From positions 1,146,680-1,210,679 of the forward strand of contig NZ_OY781470.1 of assembly GCF_963676935.1 (NCBI RefSeq): a stretch of DNA of 64,000 bases, written 5' to 3'. This document shows, in pieces, positions 42,980 to 52,154 of the stretch. The stretch comes from Halarcobacter sp. Lineage in GTDB: Bacteria > Campylobacterota > Campylobacteria > Campylobacterales > Arcobacteraceae. The first letter of the stretch is position 1. The number at the start of each line of letters is the position of its first letter. The notes beneath the pieces were generated by a model. It was not told where the DNA came from, searched no databases, and was given only the letters and a program-made list of their open reading frames with translations. The translations under genes and the position numbers were made by a program.

Positions 42980-44809
42980 TTATACAAAGACTCTTTTATC
43001 TTCTTCTTTTTTTATTTCAGGAAAATTATCTAAATAATCTAAATAGCTAATTAAATATTTTCTACTAATTGGATATTTCTCTTTAAAGTTTTTTATATTT
43101 ATATATCCATCCTCTTTTATAATATTTTTCATCTCACTAATAATATTTGTAAGGCTTTGTGCATGGATAAATATATTATGTTGAAGTCTTACTAGTACTT
43201 TCTTTGAACACAAAGATTTCAAAATATCATCACCAGTTTTTCTATCTAAATCCATCTCATCATAAATATTATATGGAGCTGTTGGGGTGATATCTTCTTC
43301 TTCAAATCTTTTTAGGATAAATGTTTCAAGAGATTCTTTTATATCTGTTATTATATTTGGATTTTTATAAAGGTTTTTGTCTTTTTTTAAAATCCCATCT
43401 TTTTCTAGTTCATCTAAAACTGTTTGAATAAAACTTTCACTTGCCCATTTTAATCTTAAAGAAATGGACTGATTAGAAAGTAGCGCAAATTGATTTTTTT
43501 TGTATATATTTAGAATAAACTCTTTTATAATCTCTTTAGTTGTTAAAGGATAGATTACGAGAGCTTTTTCATCAATAAAAATATCATCTATATTTTTTGC
43601 ATACTCTAAAGCTTTTTCATGGCTTAATGCAAATCTTTGCGCAGAAGAGATAAGCCCTAAACCTTTTTTATGTGCTTTTATCAAAATCTTATAAGCTTCT
43701 TGTATATTTTTACTTTTAAGTGCTTCTAAAAGTTCTAACTTTTGGGTTTTTTTCATAGGGTCAACAATAGGATTTAAAACAATTGCACCAGCAATTGTAA
43801 TATTTCCTTGTCTTATTATTAGTTTTTCATTGTAGATTGAAAATATATCATCCTTTAGTTTTAGCGTTGCAAATCCAGATTCTAGTTCATTTTGATTATT
43901 AAATAGTAATACTTTTGCTTCAACTTTTTTTGAACCAATAAATATTGAGTAGTTTGTATTATGTTTTAATTTTTTAGTTTTAAGCGTCTTAAATGAGATA
44001 TCAATTGTATTAAAACCTCTTAGATACCCTTTTTTTGAGATAATAAAACCTTTTTTAATATCCTCTTTTTTTATTCCAGATAGATTAATTGCAGTTCTGT
44101 TTGAGATATTAGAAACTTCAACCTCTTGACCATGAACTTGGAGTTTTTTTATTCTTGCTTCTCTTTTTATATCACAAATAAAAATCTTGTCATTTAAGGA
44201 TACTGGTTTTCCAAGTGTGGTACCTGTTACAATAGTACCTGCACCTTGTAAAGAAAATATTCTATCTACATAATATCTAAAAAAGTTTTCTTCAATTTTA
44301 GTATTTGCATCTAAAGTGAAAAGTTTTTCTTTTAAATTTTCAATAGATTTTTCATCATATATTGACACCGCAGTAGAAAAAAGAAGATTAAAATCAAAAC
44401 TTTTTATATACTCTTCAATCTCTTGTAGAATATTTTCTAGTTGATCCTTTTCTACTAAATCTTTTTTTGTAACAGTAAGAATAGCATTTTTTACACCTAA
44501 AAGATTTAATATCTCTAGATGTTCTATTGTTTGAGGCATTATTTTTTCAGCTGCACTAACAACTATCATTACACAATCAAAACTAAATGCACCAGCAATC
44601 ATATTTTTTACTAATTTTTCATGTCCAGGAACATCAATAAAGGCAACATTTCTTTTTCCTTTACTCATATTAGAAAAACTTAAATCAATAGTGATACCTC
44701 TTTGTTTTTCCTCTTTTGTACTATCCCCTTCAAAACCATTTAATGCTTTTATCAAAGCAGTTTTTCCATGATCAATATGTCCGCAAGTTCCTATAATATA
44801 ATTACTCAT
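42980..44809 (-). CDS. selB: Selenocysteine-specific elongation factor
   Basis: The 609-residue GTPase carries Sec-tRNA to the ribosome at UGA codons followed by a SECIS hairpin. The G1 region reads GTCGHIDHGKT, then DVPGHEKLVKNM (G3) and TKKD (G4). EF-Tu-like domains 2 and 3 follow, and the C-terminal third carries winged-helix repeats that bind SECIS. The start overlaps selA by 8 bases, a classic selA-selB coupling. Targets within the window are fdhA and selD. Confidence 0.96.
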   Translation of the reverse strand: MSNYIIGTCGHIDHGKTALIKALNGFEGDSTKEEKQRGITIDLSFSNMSKGKRNVAFIDVPGHEKLVKNMIAGAFSFDCVMIVVSAAEKIMPQTIEHLEILNLLGVKNAILTVTKKDLVEKDQLENILQEIEEYIKSFDFNLLFSTAVSIYDEKSIENLKEKLFTLDANTKIEENFFRYYVDRIFSLQGAGTIVTGTTLGKPVSLNDKIFICDIKREARIKKLQVHGQEVEVSNISNRTAINLSGIKKEDIKKGFIISKKGYLRGFNTIDISFKTLKTKKLKHNTNYSIFIGSKKVEAKVLLFNNQNELESGFATLKLKDDIFSIYNEKLIIRQGNITIAGAIVLNPIVDPMKKTQKLELLEALKSKNIQEAYKILIKAHKKGLGLISSAQRFALSHEKALEYAKNIDDIFIDEKALVIYPLTTKEIIKEFILNIYKKNQFALLSNQSISLRLKWASESFIQTVLDELEKDGILKKDKNLYKNPNIITDIKESLETFILKRFEEEDITPTAPYNIYDEMDLDRKTGDDILKSLCSKKVLVRLQHNIFIHAQSLTNIISEMKNIIKEDGYINIKNFKEKYPISRKYLISYLDYLDNFPEIKKEEDKRVFV

Positions 44810-46151
44810 TTATAATCTCTTCAATTTTTAGTTTTATAGTGTTTAATTCATCATCTTGAATTGTTCTTAAGTCTAATAAAAATTTTTCATCTTCAATTCT
44901 TCCAATAATATTTTTATTTCTAAAAAGTTTTTCAATTTTATTTGGCTTATAGTTATTTAAATTTATACTTATTGCAATTGATGGGATTTTTTTATTTGGT
45001 GTTGTTCCACCACCTATTACTGTTTTTGTTTCTAAAATAGTACAATCACAATATTTATCTATCATTTGTTTTAATTCTTGGGCTTTTTGTTTTAATTCAT
45101 TTTGTGATTTAAAAAGCATTTTCATAGTAGGAATATTCTCTTTTTGATTTAAAAGCAATGATTTCATACTATCTTCTAATAATGCTAAAGTAAGTTTATC
45201 AACTCTTAACATTCTTAAGAGTTGATTCTTTTTTAATTCATCAATATATTTTTTCTTTCCAACAATTATCCCTGCTTGAACTGAACCTAAAAGTTTATCC
45301 CCTGAGAAACTTAACAATGAAGGATTATATTTCATATAATCTAATACAGAAGGTTCTTTATCTTGTAATCCATATGGTAAATCAACTATGTGACCACTTC
45401 CCATATCATAATAATCTATTAGTTCATTTTCATTTGCAATTTCAATAATCTTTTTAAACTCTACTTCTTTACTAAAGCCTTCGATAGTATAGTTGGATTT
45501 ATGAACTTTCATTAGTATTGAAGTGTTTTCATTGATTGCATTTAGGTAATCTTCTTCATGGGTTTTATTTGTAGTTCCAATCTCTTTTAAAATAGCTCCA
45601 CTGCTATTCATAACATCAGGTATTCTAAAACTACCACCAATCTCTACAAGTTCACCACGACTTACAACAACTTCCATATTCTTAGCAAAGGTATTTAAAA
45701 TCAAAAAAACTGCACTTGCATTGTTATTTACTATAAGAACATCTTCACATCCTAAAAGTTTTTTTACAACTTTTGATATGTGAGCATATCTTTCCCCTCT
45801 TTTCCCATCTTTTAAATCATATTCTAAATTGTTATATGACGTAGCTATAGCTTTAACTCTATCAAAAGCATCTTTGTCTATTAAGCTTCTACCTAAATTT
45901 GTATGGATTATTACTCCTGTAGCATTTATAACTTTTTTTAGAGAAGAAGAGGTGATGTTTTTATATTCATTTTTTACTTCTTTAATCAATTCTTCTTCAT
46001 TAAATGAGTCTATGTTTTCATTTAAAATATCTTTTCTTAGTTTTTGTATGACATCTTTTGAAATAGAAGTTATAAGAGTTTTTGAGTAATCTTCAAATGC
46101 TTTATTTGAAACAAATTTATCTATTTTTGGAATAGACTTAAGTAAAATCAT
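44802..46151 (-). CDS. selA: L-seryl-tRNA(Sec) selenium transferase
   Basis: The 449-residue PLP enzyme converts Ser-tRNA(Sec) to Sec-tRNA(Sec) using selenophosphate made by SelD. Visible family features are INATGVIIHTNLGRS, VNNNASAVFLILN, RGELVEIGGSFRIPDVM, and the PLP-lysine segment LLSFSGDKLLGSVQAG (Lys about 285). The start has a good AAAGGG site. It is divergent from tRNA-Sec, whose 5' end lies about 50 bases away. Confidence 0.96.
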   Translation of the reverse strand: MILLKSIPKIDKFVSNKAFEDYSKTLITSISKDVIQKLRKDILNENIDSFNEEELIKEVKNEYKNITSSSLKKVINATGVIIHTNLGRSLIDKDAFDRVKAIATSYNNLEYDLKDGKRGERYAHISKVVKKLLGCEDVLIVNNNASAVFLILNTFAKNMEVVVSRGELVEIGGSFRIPDVMNSSGAILKEIGTTNKTHEEDYLNAINENTSILMKVHKSNYTIEGFSKEVEFKKIIEIANENELIDYYDMGSGHIVDLPYGLQDKEPSVLDYMKYNPSLLSFSGDKLLGSVQAGIIVGKKKYIDELKKNQLLRMLRVDKLTLALLEDSMKSLLLNQKENIPTMKMLFKSQNELKQKAQELKQMIDKYCDCTILETKTVIGGGTTPNKKIPSIAISINLNNYKPNKIEKLFRNKNIIGRIEDEKFLLDLRTIQDDELNTIKLKIEEIINE

Positions 46152-46203
46152 TTTTACCCTTTCAGAGTTTTTTAATATTTTTATTGTAGAATTTCATTTT
46201 AAT

Positions 46204-46304
46204 TGGAGGGCATGTGACCCTGGTGGGCACCGCAGGCTTCAACCCTGATCGGCGGTTTTGATGACAAACACCGCGGTAGGTTCAATTCCTACGCCTTCTC
46301 GCCA
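46204..46304 (+). tRNA. selC: tRNA-Sec (anticodon TCA)
   Basis: About 100 bases with the hallmarks of tRNA-Sec. The anticodon loop CTTCAAC, flanked by CAGG/CCTG, contains TCA. A long variable arm (GCGGTTT...AAACACCGC) and a T arm (GTAGG-TTCAATT-CCTAC) follow, with encoded CCA. The acceptor GGAGGGC pairs with GCCTTCT with two G-T pairs, and position 1 would be T facing C, an odd mismatch; the 5' end is therefore uncertain by one base. It lies between selA and selD, and the selD stop codon begins 2 bases after CCA. Confidence 0.92.
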
Positions 46305-46305
46305 A

Positions 46306-47343
46306 TTAATAAACTATAAGAGGTGTAACTCCTCTAGGTATAACTTCCCCAATAATAGTAGCATAACCAAAAGTTAATTCTTCAACTTTTTTAATATACT
46401 CTTTAGCATCATTTTTATCCATAGCAATTAACAGTCCACCTGAAGTTTGTGCATCACAATAGATTTGATAACATTTAGAAGTAGGGCACATAATAGTTGT
46501 TTTATCCTCTAGATATTTCATATTTCTTTTTGTTCCTCCTGGAACAACCCCTTGTTCAGCAAACTCTTGTGCATCTTTAATAACTGGAACTATTCCACAA
46601 TGTATTGCAAAAGAGGTTAAATCTGATGTTGATTCAAGGGCATGACCTAAAAGACCAAAACCTGTAATATCTGTACAAGAACTTACATCATATTCTCTTA
46701 ATATTTTTGATGGAAGATAATTTAAAGACTCCATTATTTTTATTGCTTCATTTTTCGTTGATTCACTAATTAAGTCTCTTTTAATAGCTGTAGTTAATAT
46801 ACCCATACCTAAAGGTTTTGTTAAAACTAAAACATGTCCAATCTTTGCTGCATTGTTTCTATAAATTTTATCAGGATGTATCATCCCTGAAACAGAAAGA
46901 CCATAAAACATCTCAGGAGCTTCAATTGTATGTCCACCCATAAGTAATCCACCACACTCTTTTATTTTTTCGTTTCCACCTCTTAATATCTCTCCTAAAG
47001 CTTCTTTCTCATGGTTTTTTCTATCAAAACCTACAATATTTAGTGCAGTTTTTACTTCTGCACCCATTGCAAATATATCAGAAAGAGAGTTTGCAGCAGC
47101 AATTTTCCCATAAATATATGGGTCATCAACTACAGGTGTAATAAAATCTAGTGTTTGAACTAATGCTTCTTCATCATTTAGTTTATAAACACAAGCATCA
47201 TCACTTGTATCAAATCCAACAAGAACTCTGTCATCGCATGGTACTAAGTTGCTAATAGTTTGTTTTAGATCACCCGGACCTAATTTAGCAGCTCAACCAG
47301 CAGCTTGAACAAATTTTGTTAGTTTATATTCATCATTATTCAT
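46306..47343 (-). CDS. selD: Selenide, water dikinase, itself a selenoprotein
   Basis: The 345-residue enzyme makes selenophosphate from selenide and ATP. The frame from ATG 47343 contains an in-frame TGA at codon 17 (47295-47293), exactly where SelD has its catalytic Cys or Sec (AAG-U-AAKLGPGDL). A hairpin suited to be a SECIS follows. After it come VLVGFDTSDDACVY, FITPVVDDPYIYGKIAAAN and LSDIFAMGAEVKTALN, then the C-terminal domain (CTDITGFGLLGHALE; TSGGLLIAM). Reading the gene only from 47067 would lose the active site. The gene is not a pseudogene: all other codons are intact. Confidence 0.94.
47265..47283 (-). promoter_or_regulatory. Candidate SECIS hairpin in selD
   Basis: On the minus strand TTAGGTC pairs with GATCTAA (7 bp, one G-T pair) around a CGGGT loop, beginning 9 bases after the UGA. 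Bacterial SECIS elements lie immediately 3' of the UGA and present Gs in a small apical loop, as here. Confidence 0.65.
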
Positions 47344-47756
47344 AATTATCCTAATTTATGGAGGAGTACAATTGTAAGATTAGTAAGTCTAGACTTTTAT
47401 GTACACCTATACCATAGGTTCATCTTTATAAAATTTTACATTTAAATTAGTTAAATAGAGATTAACTTTAATAGTAAGTTTTTGTTTACTTTTTAATAAA
47501 TTTAAAAAATAATTGAAGGCATGAAATAATTAAATTAAATATTAATATTTTAAATATAGCTAATTAGGCATGAGTTTATAGCAAAATTGCTTAAATGGAA
47601 TAATGGTAAATAATATTTTACTATTTAAGTATGCTATTATTTATAATTTATTATAGTAGTAAAAATAATAAAGCATAACCTAAGGATTAGGTTGGACATT
47701 TTCATATGCATGAAATTTATGACTATATATGCTTCAAAAACAAATTGGAGTAATTT
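47344..47756. other. 413-base divergent intergenic region with regulatory structure
   Basis: This gap lies between the selD start (leftward) and the transglutaminase-like gene (rightward). No plausible gene was found. It holds the 18-bp operator-like palindrome at 47605-47622, which is nested in a wider CTTAAAT/ATTTAAG inverted repeat (47590-47629). A perfect 7-bp hairpin AACCTAA-GGA-TTAGGTT lies at 47677-47693, and the palindrome TTTCATATGCATGAAA at 47700-47715. Confidence 0.6.
47605..47622. promoter_or_regulatory. 18-bp operator-like palindrome, copy 1
   Basis: GGTAAATAATATTTTACT differs at one base from the copy at 55706 and matches the same pattern as the copy at 57837. It lies 134 bases before the transglutaminase-like gene. 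The shared spacing and sequence suggest one regulator. Confidence 0.6.
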
Positions 47757-48851
47757 ATGGAAAGAAGAAACTTTCTTAAAAGTTCAGCACTACTTTCAAC
47801 TACAGTGCTAATTAACCCTAGTTTTGCATTTGCAAAAACTGAAAAAAATCCTTTTGGAATAAAAGATGGATTTAGAAAATTCACAATCAAAAATAATTAT
47901 AAACTTGAAGCAAGTAATGAAGTGACTCAACTTTGGGTTCCAATTCCATTAACATCTAAATATCAAGAATTAGTCGATATAAAATTTGATGGGAATTATG
48001 AAAAAGCAGAAATTGTTAAAAATCCTTATGATACAAAAGTTCTTTATGTTAACTGGGTAAAAAGTGATAAAGAAAGAGTATTAAATGTTACTTTTGATGT
48101 TATTACAAATCAGAAAAGTCTTGATTTATCAAAAGCTGATAACAAAGAAACATATAGTGAAGAAGTAAAAGTATATTTAGAGCCAACTAAGCATATTCCT
48201 GTTACAGAAAAAATTACTGCTTTAGCAAATAATATTACAAAAGATGCTAAAACACCATTAGAGAAAGCACAAGCAATTTATGATTGGACAGTAACTACAA
48301 TGTATAGAGATAATAGTGTTGTAGGTTGTGGACTTGGAGATGCAGGTAAAGCAATTGAAGAAAAAATCTATGGTGGGAAATGTACAGATATTAGTTCTGT
48401 ATTTGTTGCACTTTTAAGAAATGCAAATATTCCAGCAAGGGAAGTATTTGGTATTAGAGCAGGTAAATCTAAAATCTCAAAAGTTTGTGGAAAAGCAGAT
48501 GAAAACGGATTTGCAAAAATTACTGGTGGTCAACATTGTAGAGCAGAATTCTTTATTAGTGGTTTAGGTTGGGTTCCAGCTGATCCAGCAGATGTTACAA
48601 AAGTAAGGTTGGGTGAAAAATTAACAAATGAGTCTGAAAAAACTATCCAGACTAAAAAATTTATGTTTGGATCATGGGAAATGAATTGGGTTGCTTTTAA
48701 TTATGCTAGAGATTTTGTATTAAATCCTAAACCAACACAATATCCTTTAAATATGTTAGGATATCCTTATGCTGAAATTGGTGAAGATGTACAAAACTAT
48801 TATGATGCAAAATCGTTTGCATATAGTTATACTTCACAAGAAAATATATGA
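47757..48851 (+). CDS. Tat-exported transglutaminase-like protein
   Basis: The 364-residue protein begins with a twin-arginine signal (MERRNFLKSSALLSTTVL, then a hydrophobic stretch ending AFA). Residues about 170-290 are a transglutaminase-core domain. The Cys is in YGGKCTDISSVFVALLR, the His in GGQHCRAEFF and the Asp in WVPADPADV. The region before it may be a beta-sandwich. Its role is unknown; proteins of this fold include proteases and cross-linking enzymes. ATGA overlap joins it to a MerT-like gene. Tat export and the neighbouring fdh-type operator suggest a periplasmic function linked to respiration or metals. Confidence 0.85.
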   Translation: MERRNFLKSSALLSTTVLINPSFAFAKTEKNPFGIKDGFRKFTIKNNYKLEASNEVTQLWVPIPLTSKYQELVDIKFDGNYEKAEIVKNPYDTKVLYVNWVKSDKERVLNVTFDVITNQKSLDLSKADNKETYSEEVKVYLEPTKHIPVTEKITALANNITKDAKTPLEKAQAIYDWTVTTMYRDNSVVGCGLGDAGKAIEEKIYGGKCTDISSVFVALLRNANIPAREVFGIRAGKSKISKVCGKADENGFAKITGGQHCRAEFFISGLGWVPADPADVTKVRLGEKLTNESEKTIQTKKFMFGSWEMNWVAFNYARDFVLNPKPTQYPLNMLGYPYAEIGEDVQNYYDAKSFAYSYTSQENI

Positions 48852-49174
48852 AAAATGTCATAATGCCGATAATTGGTGCACTTATTACTGCACTATTATC
48901 AACTTTATGTTGTTTACCAGCATTTTTATTTTTATTCTTTGGTGTATCAGGTGGTATTTTAACCTATTTTACTACTTTAGAATATACAAGAATTCCTTTA
49001 GCTATATTATCAATAGCTTTTTTTCTTTGGGGAATAAAAAATCTTAATAAAAAAGTTATATGTAAATCTCCTAGAAAAAAATTAACAATCAATGTGTTGA
49101 TTTTTTCGGTTATTTTAATTTTACTTTTTGTATTGCTTTTTTATCCAGAATTAATATCTTATGTAATGGATTAA
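48848..49174 (+). CDS. MerT-like small membrane transporter
   Basis: The 108-residue protein has three hydrophobic helices. The first contains a vicinal Cys pair (ALLSTLCCLPAFLFLFFG), as in MerT, which passes mercuric ions inward. A FGVSGGILTYFTTLEYTRIPLAI segment resembles the MerT second helix region, here quoted in two parts: FGVSGGILTYF and TLEYTRIPLAI. No mercuric reductase or MerR is present, so the metal may not be mercury. It lies between the transglutaminase-like and MerP-like genes. Confidence 0.75.
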   Translation: MKNVIMPIIGALITALLSTLCCLPAFLFLFFGVSGGILTYFTTLEYTRIPLAILSIAFFLWGIKNLNKKVICKSPRKKLTINVLIFSVILILLFVLLFYPELISYVMD

Positions 49175-49176
49175 TT

Positions 49177-49458
49177 ATGAAAATTTGTTTTTTAATACTA
49201 CTTATTTCACTTTCTGTATATGCATCAAAAGTTTCAATTATAAAAGTTGAGGGTATGCATTGTCCACTTTGTACTACAGCTGTTAAAAAAGCTATAAAGA
49301 CTTTAGATGGGATTGAGAAGGTTTCAATAAGACTTAATACAAAAAAAGTAAAAGTAATTTATAAAGATAATGTTCTACTTAATGACATTTTAGCTACAAT
49401 AAAAACTACATCTTATGAGGGTGTTGAAATCTCTACAGAAAAACTTATATTAAAATAA
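49177..49458 (+). CDS. MerP-like periplasmic heavy-metal-binding protein
   Basis: The 93-residue protein has a signal peptide (about 1-16, FLILLISLSVYAS) and one HMA domain with the metal site GMHCPLCTTAVKKAI. The ferredoxin-like pattern follows: VSIRLNTKKVKVIYKD and TIKTTSYEGVEI. MerP binds metal in the periplasm and hands it to MerT, and the gene order here copies that partnership. It begins 2 bases after the MerT-like stop. Confidence 0.86.
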   Translation: MKICFLILLISLSVYASKVSIIKVEGMHCPLCTTAVKKAIKTLDGIEKVSIRLNTKKVKVIYKDNVLLNDILATIKTTSYEGVEISTEKLILK

Positions 49459-49599
49459 AAAATTAACTTATATTTAATTCCAATAAATGGAAAATAATTT
49501 TTTACTTTTAAACATTCTTTTACATTAATTCTTATAGAATATTAAAATTATTTATTAAAATTATAATTTAAACAAATGATAATTTTTCAAGGAGAAAAT

Positions 49600-51639
49600 A
49601 TGTATGAAATATGGCGAAAGCTTTTTGGTAATCTTAAAGTTTTTAAAAAAATGTTATTGGTATCAATTGTATCACTAATCTCGATGGTTATATTAACACT
49701 TATCCTTTTATTAGGACAAGAAAAAATGATGGTCAAAGAGAAAAAGACTCAGTTAATTAATGTAATTGATTTATCCTATAGTTTTGTAGAAAAAGAGTAT
49801 AAAAAGTTTAAAGCTGGTCAAATTACAGAAGATGAAGCAAAAAATAATGTTATAGAAGCTTATAAAAATTTTAGGTATCAAGGTAATAATTATATTTGGA
49901 TAAATGATAATAATATAGATTCAGTAAAAATGGTTATGCATCCAATGACTCCAAGTAGAGATGGCAAAATTATGGATGCAAAAGTTTATAATGTTGCTAC
50001 AGCAATCGATTTTGGGAAAGATTCAAAAAGAAGTAAAAAGTTAGCAAATACTAATATGTTTAAAGCTTTTGTAGAGGCAACTCAAGAAAACGGTTCAGGT
50101 TTTGTTCATTATTCAAGAGTTGATGAAAAAACAAAAAAATTACAGAAAAAGCTTTCTTATGTAAAAGAGTTCGCTCCTTGGGGATGGGTTTTTGGTTCTG
50201 GAATCTATATTGATGATATAGAAGAAGAGTTTATGAATTCTGCACAAAAAGCAGGCTTGATTGTATTAATCATTCTTGGTATTTTGTCTTTTATTTTCAG
50301 TATGATTACAAAAGAGATTGTATTAAAAGTGAAATTTATAAATGAAGGTTTAGAAAACTTTTTTGCATATTTAAATAGAGAAACAAATGATGTAGAGACT
50401 AAACAAATCACTTGTAGAGATGAGTTTGGTTTTATGTCAGATTTAATTAATTCAAATATTGAAAAAGCTAAAAAAGGTATTCAAGAAGATAGAGAATTGA
50501 TTGATGAAACAATTAATGTTTTAGGAGAGTTTGAACAGGGTGATTTATGTCAAAGATTACATATGAATGTTTCAAATCCAGCAATGATGCAATTAAAAAA
50601 TGTTTTAAATAAAATGGCTGAAAATTTAGAACATAATATAGATAATGTTTTAAATGTATTGGAAAAATATTCTAATTTTAACTATTTAGATAAAGTAAAT
50701 ACAACTGGTATAAAAGAGGATTTATTAAAGTTGGCAAATGGTGTAAATAGCCTTGGTGATTCAATTACAACTATGCTTGTTGAAAATAAATCAAATGGTA
50801 TTACTTTACATAATAGTTCAACAATGCTTTTAGATAATGTTGGAAAATTAAATAATAGTGCAAATGAAGCTGCAGCTTCACTAGAAGAAACAGCAGCTGC
50901 ATTAGAGCAAATGACAGGAAATATTAGAAATAATACACAAAATATAGCTAAGATGGCAGAAATCTCAAATAATGTTACAAAATCTGCTAATAGTGGTGAA
51001 AAATTAGCAAATGATACAGTTGCATCTATGGAAGATATTGATACTCAAGTTACATCTATTAATGAAGCTATTGGTGTAATTGATCAAATCGCTTTCCAAA
51101 CAAATATATTATCACTTAATGCAGCTGTTGAAGCTGCAACTGCAGGTGAAGCTGGAAAAGGGTTTTCAGTAGTTGCACAAGAAGTAAGAAATCTTGCTAC
51201 TAGAAGTGCTGAAGCTGCTAAAGAGATTAAAGGTATGGTTGAAAATGCAACTAAAAAAGCAGATGAAGGTAAAGAGATAGCAACAAATATGATTAATGGT
51301 TATAAAATGTTAAATGAAGATATTGTACAAACTATTGAACTTATATCTGATGTGGAGATGTCTAGTAAAGAACAGTTATCAGGTATTGAACAAATAAATG
51401 ATGCTGTGGCAGAACTTGATCAACAAACACAACAAAATGCAGAGATTGCCTCTGAAACAAATGATATTGCAATATCAACTGATTCTATTGCAAAAATAAT
51501 TGTAAAAAATGCAGATGAAAAAGAGTTTAAAGGTAAAGATAGTGTTAAAGCAAAAAATATTAATAAAACTTCAGAAGAATCTGTAAAAAAAGAAAAAGTA
51601 CTTAAATCAACTCATAGCGATGAGTGGGAAAGTTTTTAA
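49600..51639 (+). CDS. Methyl-accepting chemotaxis protein with single Cache domain
   Basis: The 679-residue receptor has a membrane helix at about 20-42, a periplasmic sCache_2-like domain ([40 protein letters not shown]), and a second helix at about 215-235. A long linker leads to the signalling hairpin ([35 protein letters not shown]). It ends in EWESF, a match to the Trp-x-x-Phe CheR-docking pentapeptide of chemoreceptors. The ATG at 49600 behind AAGGAG is chosen over an in-frame ATG at 49576. sCache_2 receptors often sense small carboxylates. It stands alone. Confidence 0.93.
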   Translation: MYEIWRKLFGNLKVFKKMLLVSIVSLISMVILTLILLLGQEKMMVKEKKTQLINVIDLSYSFVEKEYKKFKAGQITEDEAKNNVIEAYKNFRYQGNNYIWINDNNIDSVKMVMHPMTPSRDGKIMDAKVYNVATAIDFGKDSKRSKKLANTNMFKAFVEATQENGSGFVHYSRVDEKTKKLQKKLSYVKEFAPWGWVFGSGIYIDDIEEEFMNSAQKAGLIVLIILGILSFIFSMITKEIVLKVKFINEGLENFFAYLNRETNDVETKQITCRDEFGFMSDLINSNIEKAKKGIQEDRELIDETINVLGEFEQGDLCQRLHMNVSNPAMMQLKNVLNKMAENLEHNIDNVLNVLEKYSNFNYLDKVNTTGIKEDLLKLANGVNSLGDSITTMLVENKSNGITLHNSSTMLLDNVGKLNNSANEAAASLEETAAALEQMTGNIRNNTQNIAKMAEISNNVTKSANSGEKLANDTVASMEDIDTQVTSINEAIGVIDQIAFQTNILSLNAAVEAATAGEAGKGFSVVAQEVRNLATRSAEAAKEIKGMVENATKKADEGKEIATNMINGYKMLNEDIVQTIELISDVEMSSKEQLSGIEQINDAVAELDQQTQQNAEIASETNDIAISTDSIAKIIVKNADEKEFKGKDSVKAKNINKTSEESVKKEKVLKSTHSDEWESF

Positions 51640-51646
51640 ACAGATA

Positions 51647-51675
51647 ACCTTTAGATGATAAATTCATCTAAAGGT
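51647..51675. terminator. 12-bp hairpin between chemoreceptor and Panacea-like gene
   Basis: ACCTTTAGATGA pairs perfectly with TCATCTAAAGGT around TAAAT, 7 bases after the chemoreceptor stop, overlapping the last codons of the convergent gene. It probably serves as terminator for one or both. Confidence 0.6.
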
Positions 51676-52145
51676 GTTTGTCTTACTTCTTCAATTTGGA
51701 AACAAGCATTTGCAACTTTTCTTGCAGTATCCTCTTGGTATTTTTTAGTAATATTTGAGATTGTTTCTATCTCTTCTTTTGAAAATAAAGATTTATCGAA
51801 ATCCTCTTCCATTTTTAAAAAATTTAATTCAATAAATTTCTCTTTTGTTAAAATCTCAATATCAAGATAATCAAGTAATTCTGTTATTAAATACAATCTT
51901 TCATCATCTTCATCTAGATCTTCACCATTGGCTACAATATCAAAAATCTCACCTAAAATTACGGGTTCTGGATTTCTTTTTTGTTTTATAAATTTTTCAT
52001 TAAAAATTTTTTCATTAAAATTTTTTAAATGTTCAAATTCTATTAAAAACAATAGAATAGAGAGTTTTTTATCATTTAGATGTTTTACATCATTTTCAAG
52101 CATATAGAGTATTACATTTGCAATTTTTGTAATATCAATTTTCAA
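51651..52145 (-). CDS. Panacea/SocA-like domain protein
   Basis: The 164-residue protein resembles the Panacea (SocA, DUF4065) fold. The opening KIANVILYMLENDVKHLNDKK plus LSILLFLIEFEHLKNFNEKI fits the usual pattern of a small helical domain that begins with a dVanyil-type helix and a KLLYy-type segment. The end, FSKEEIETISNITKKYQED, matches the usual L-E-x-I-D-x-V-x-x-K-Y helix. The GPV motif is weakened to EPV. Panacea domains often act as antitoxins or protease adaptors, yet no toxin gene is adjacent. It follows a response regulator by 9 bases, so it may act in that signalling operon. Confidence 0.5.
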   Translation of the reverse strand: MKIDITKIANVILYMLENDVKHLNDKKLSILLFLIEFEHLKNFNEKIFNEKFIKQKRNPEPVILGEIFDIVANGEDLDEDDERLYLITELLDYLDIEILTKEKFIELNFLKMEEDFDKSLFSKEEIETISNITKKYQEDTARKVANACFQIEEVRQTPLDEFII

Positions 52146-52154
52146 GTTTATCCT

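Noticed and set aside
47590..47629. Sigma-54 promoter upstream of the transglutaminase-like gene
   Set aside because: A GG...GC pair nearby has the wrong spacing (12 rather than 10 bases), so the sigma-54 pattern is not met.
47757..48851. Transglutaminase-like protein as the missing LapG protease of the adhesin system
   Set aside because: LapG belongs to a different transglutaminase-like family, uses Sec export and lies with lapD. This protein has a Tat signal, lies 27 kb away, and is coupled to Mer-like genes.
48769..49047. 92-codon frame across the transglutaminase-MerT junction
   Set aside because: It overlaps two well-supported genes in another frame and shows no family features.
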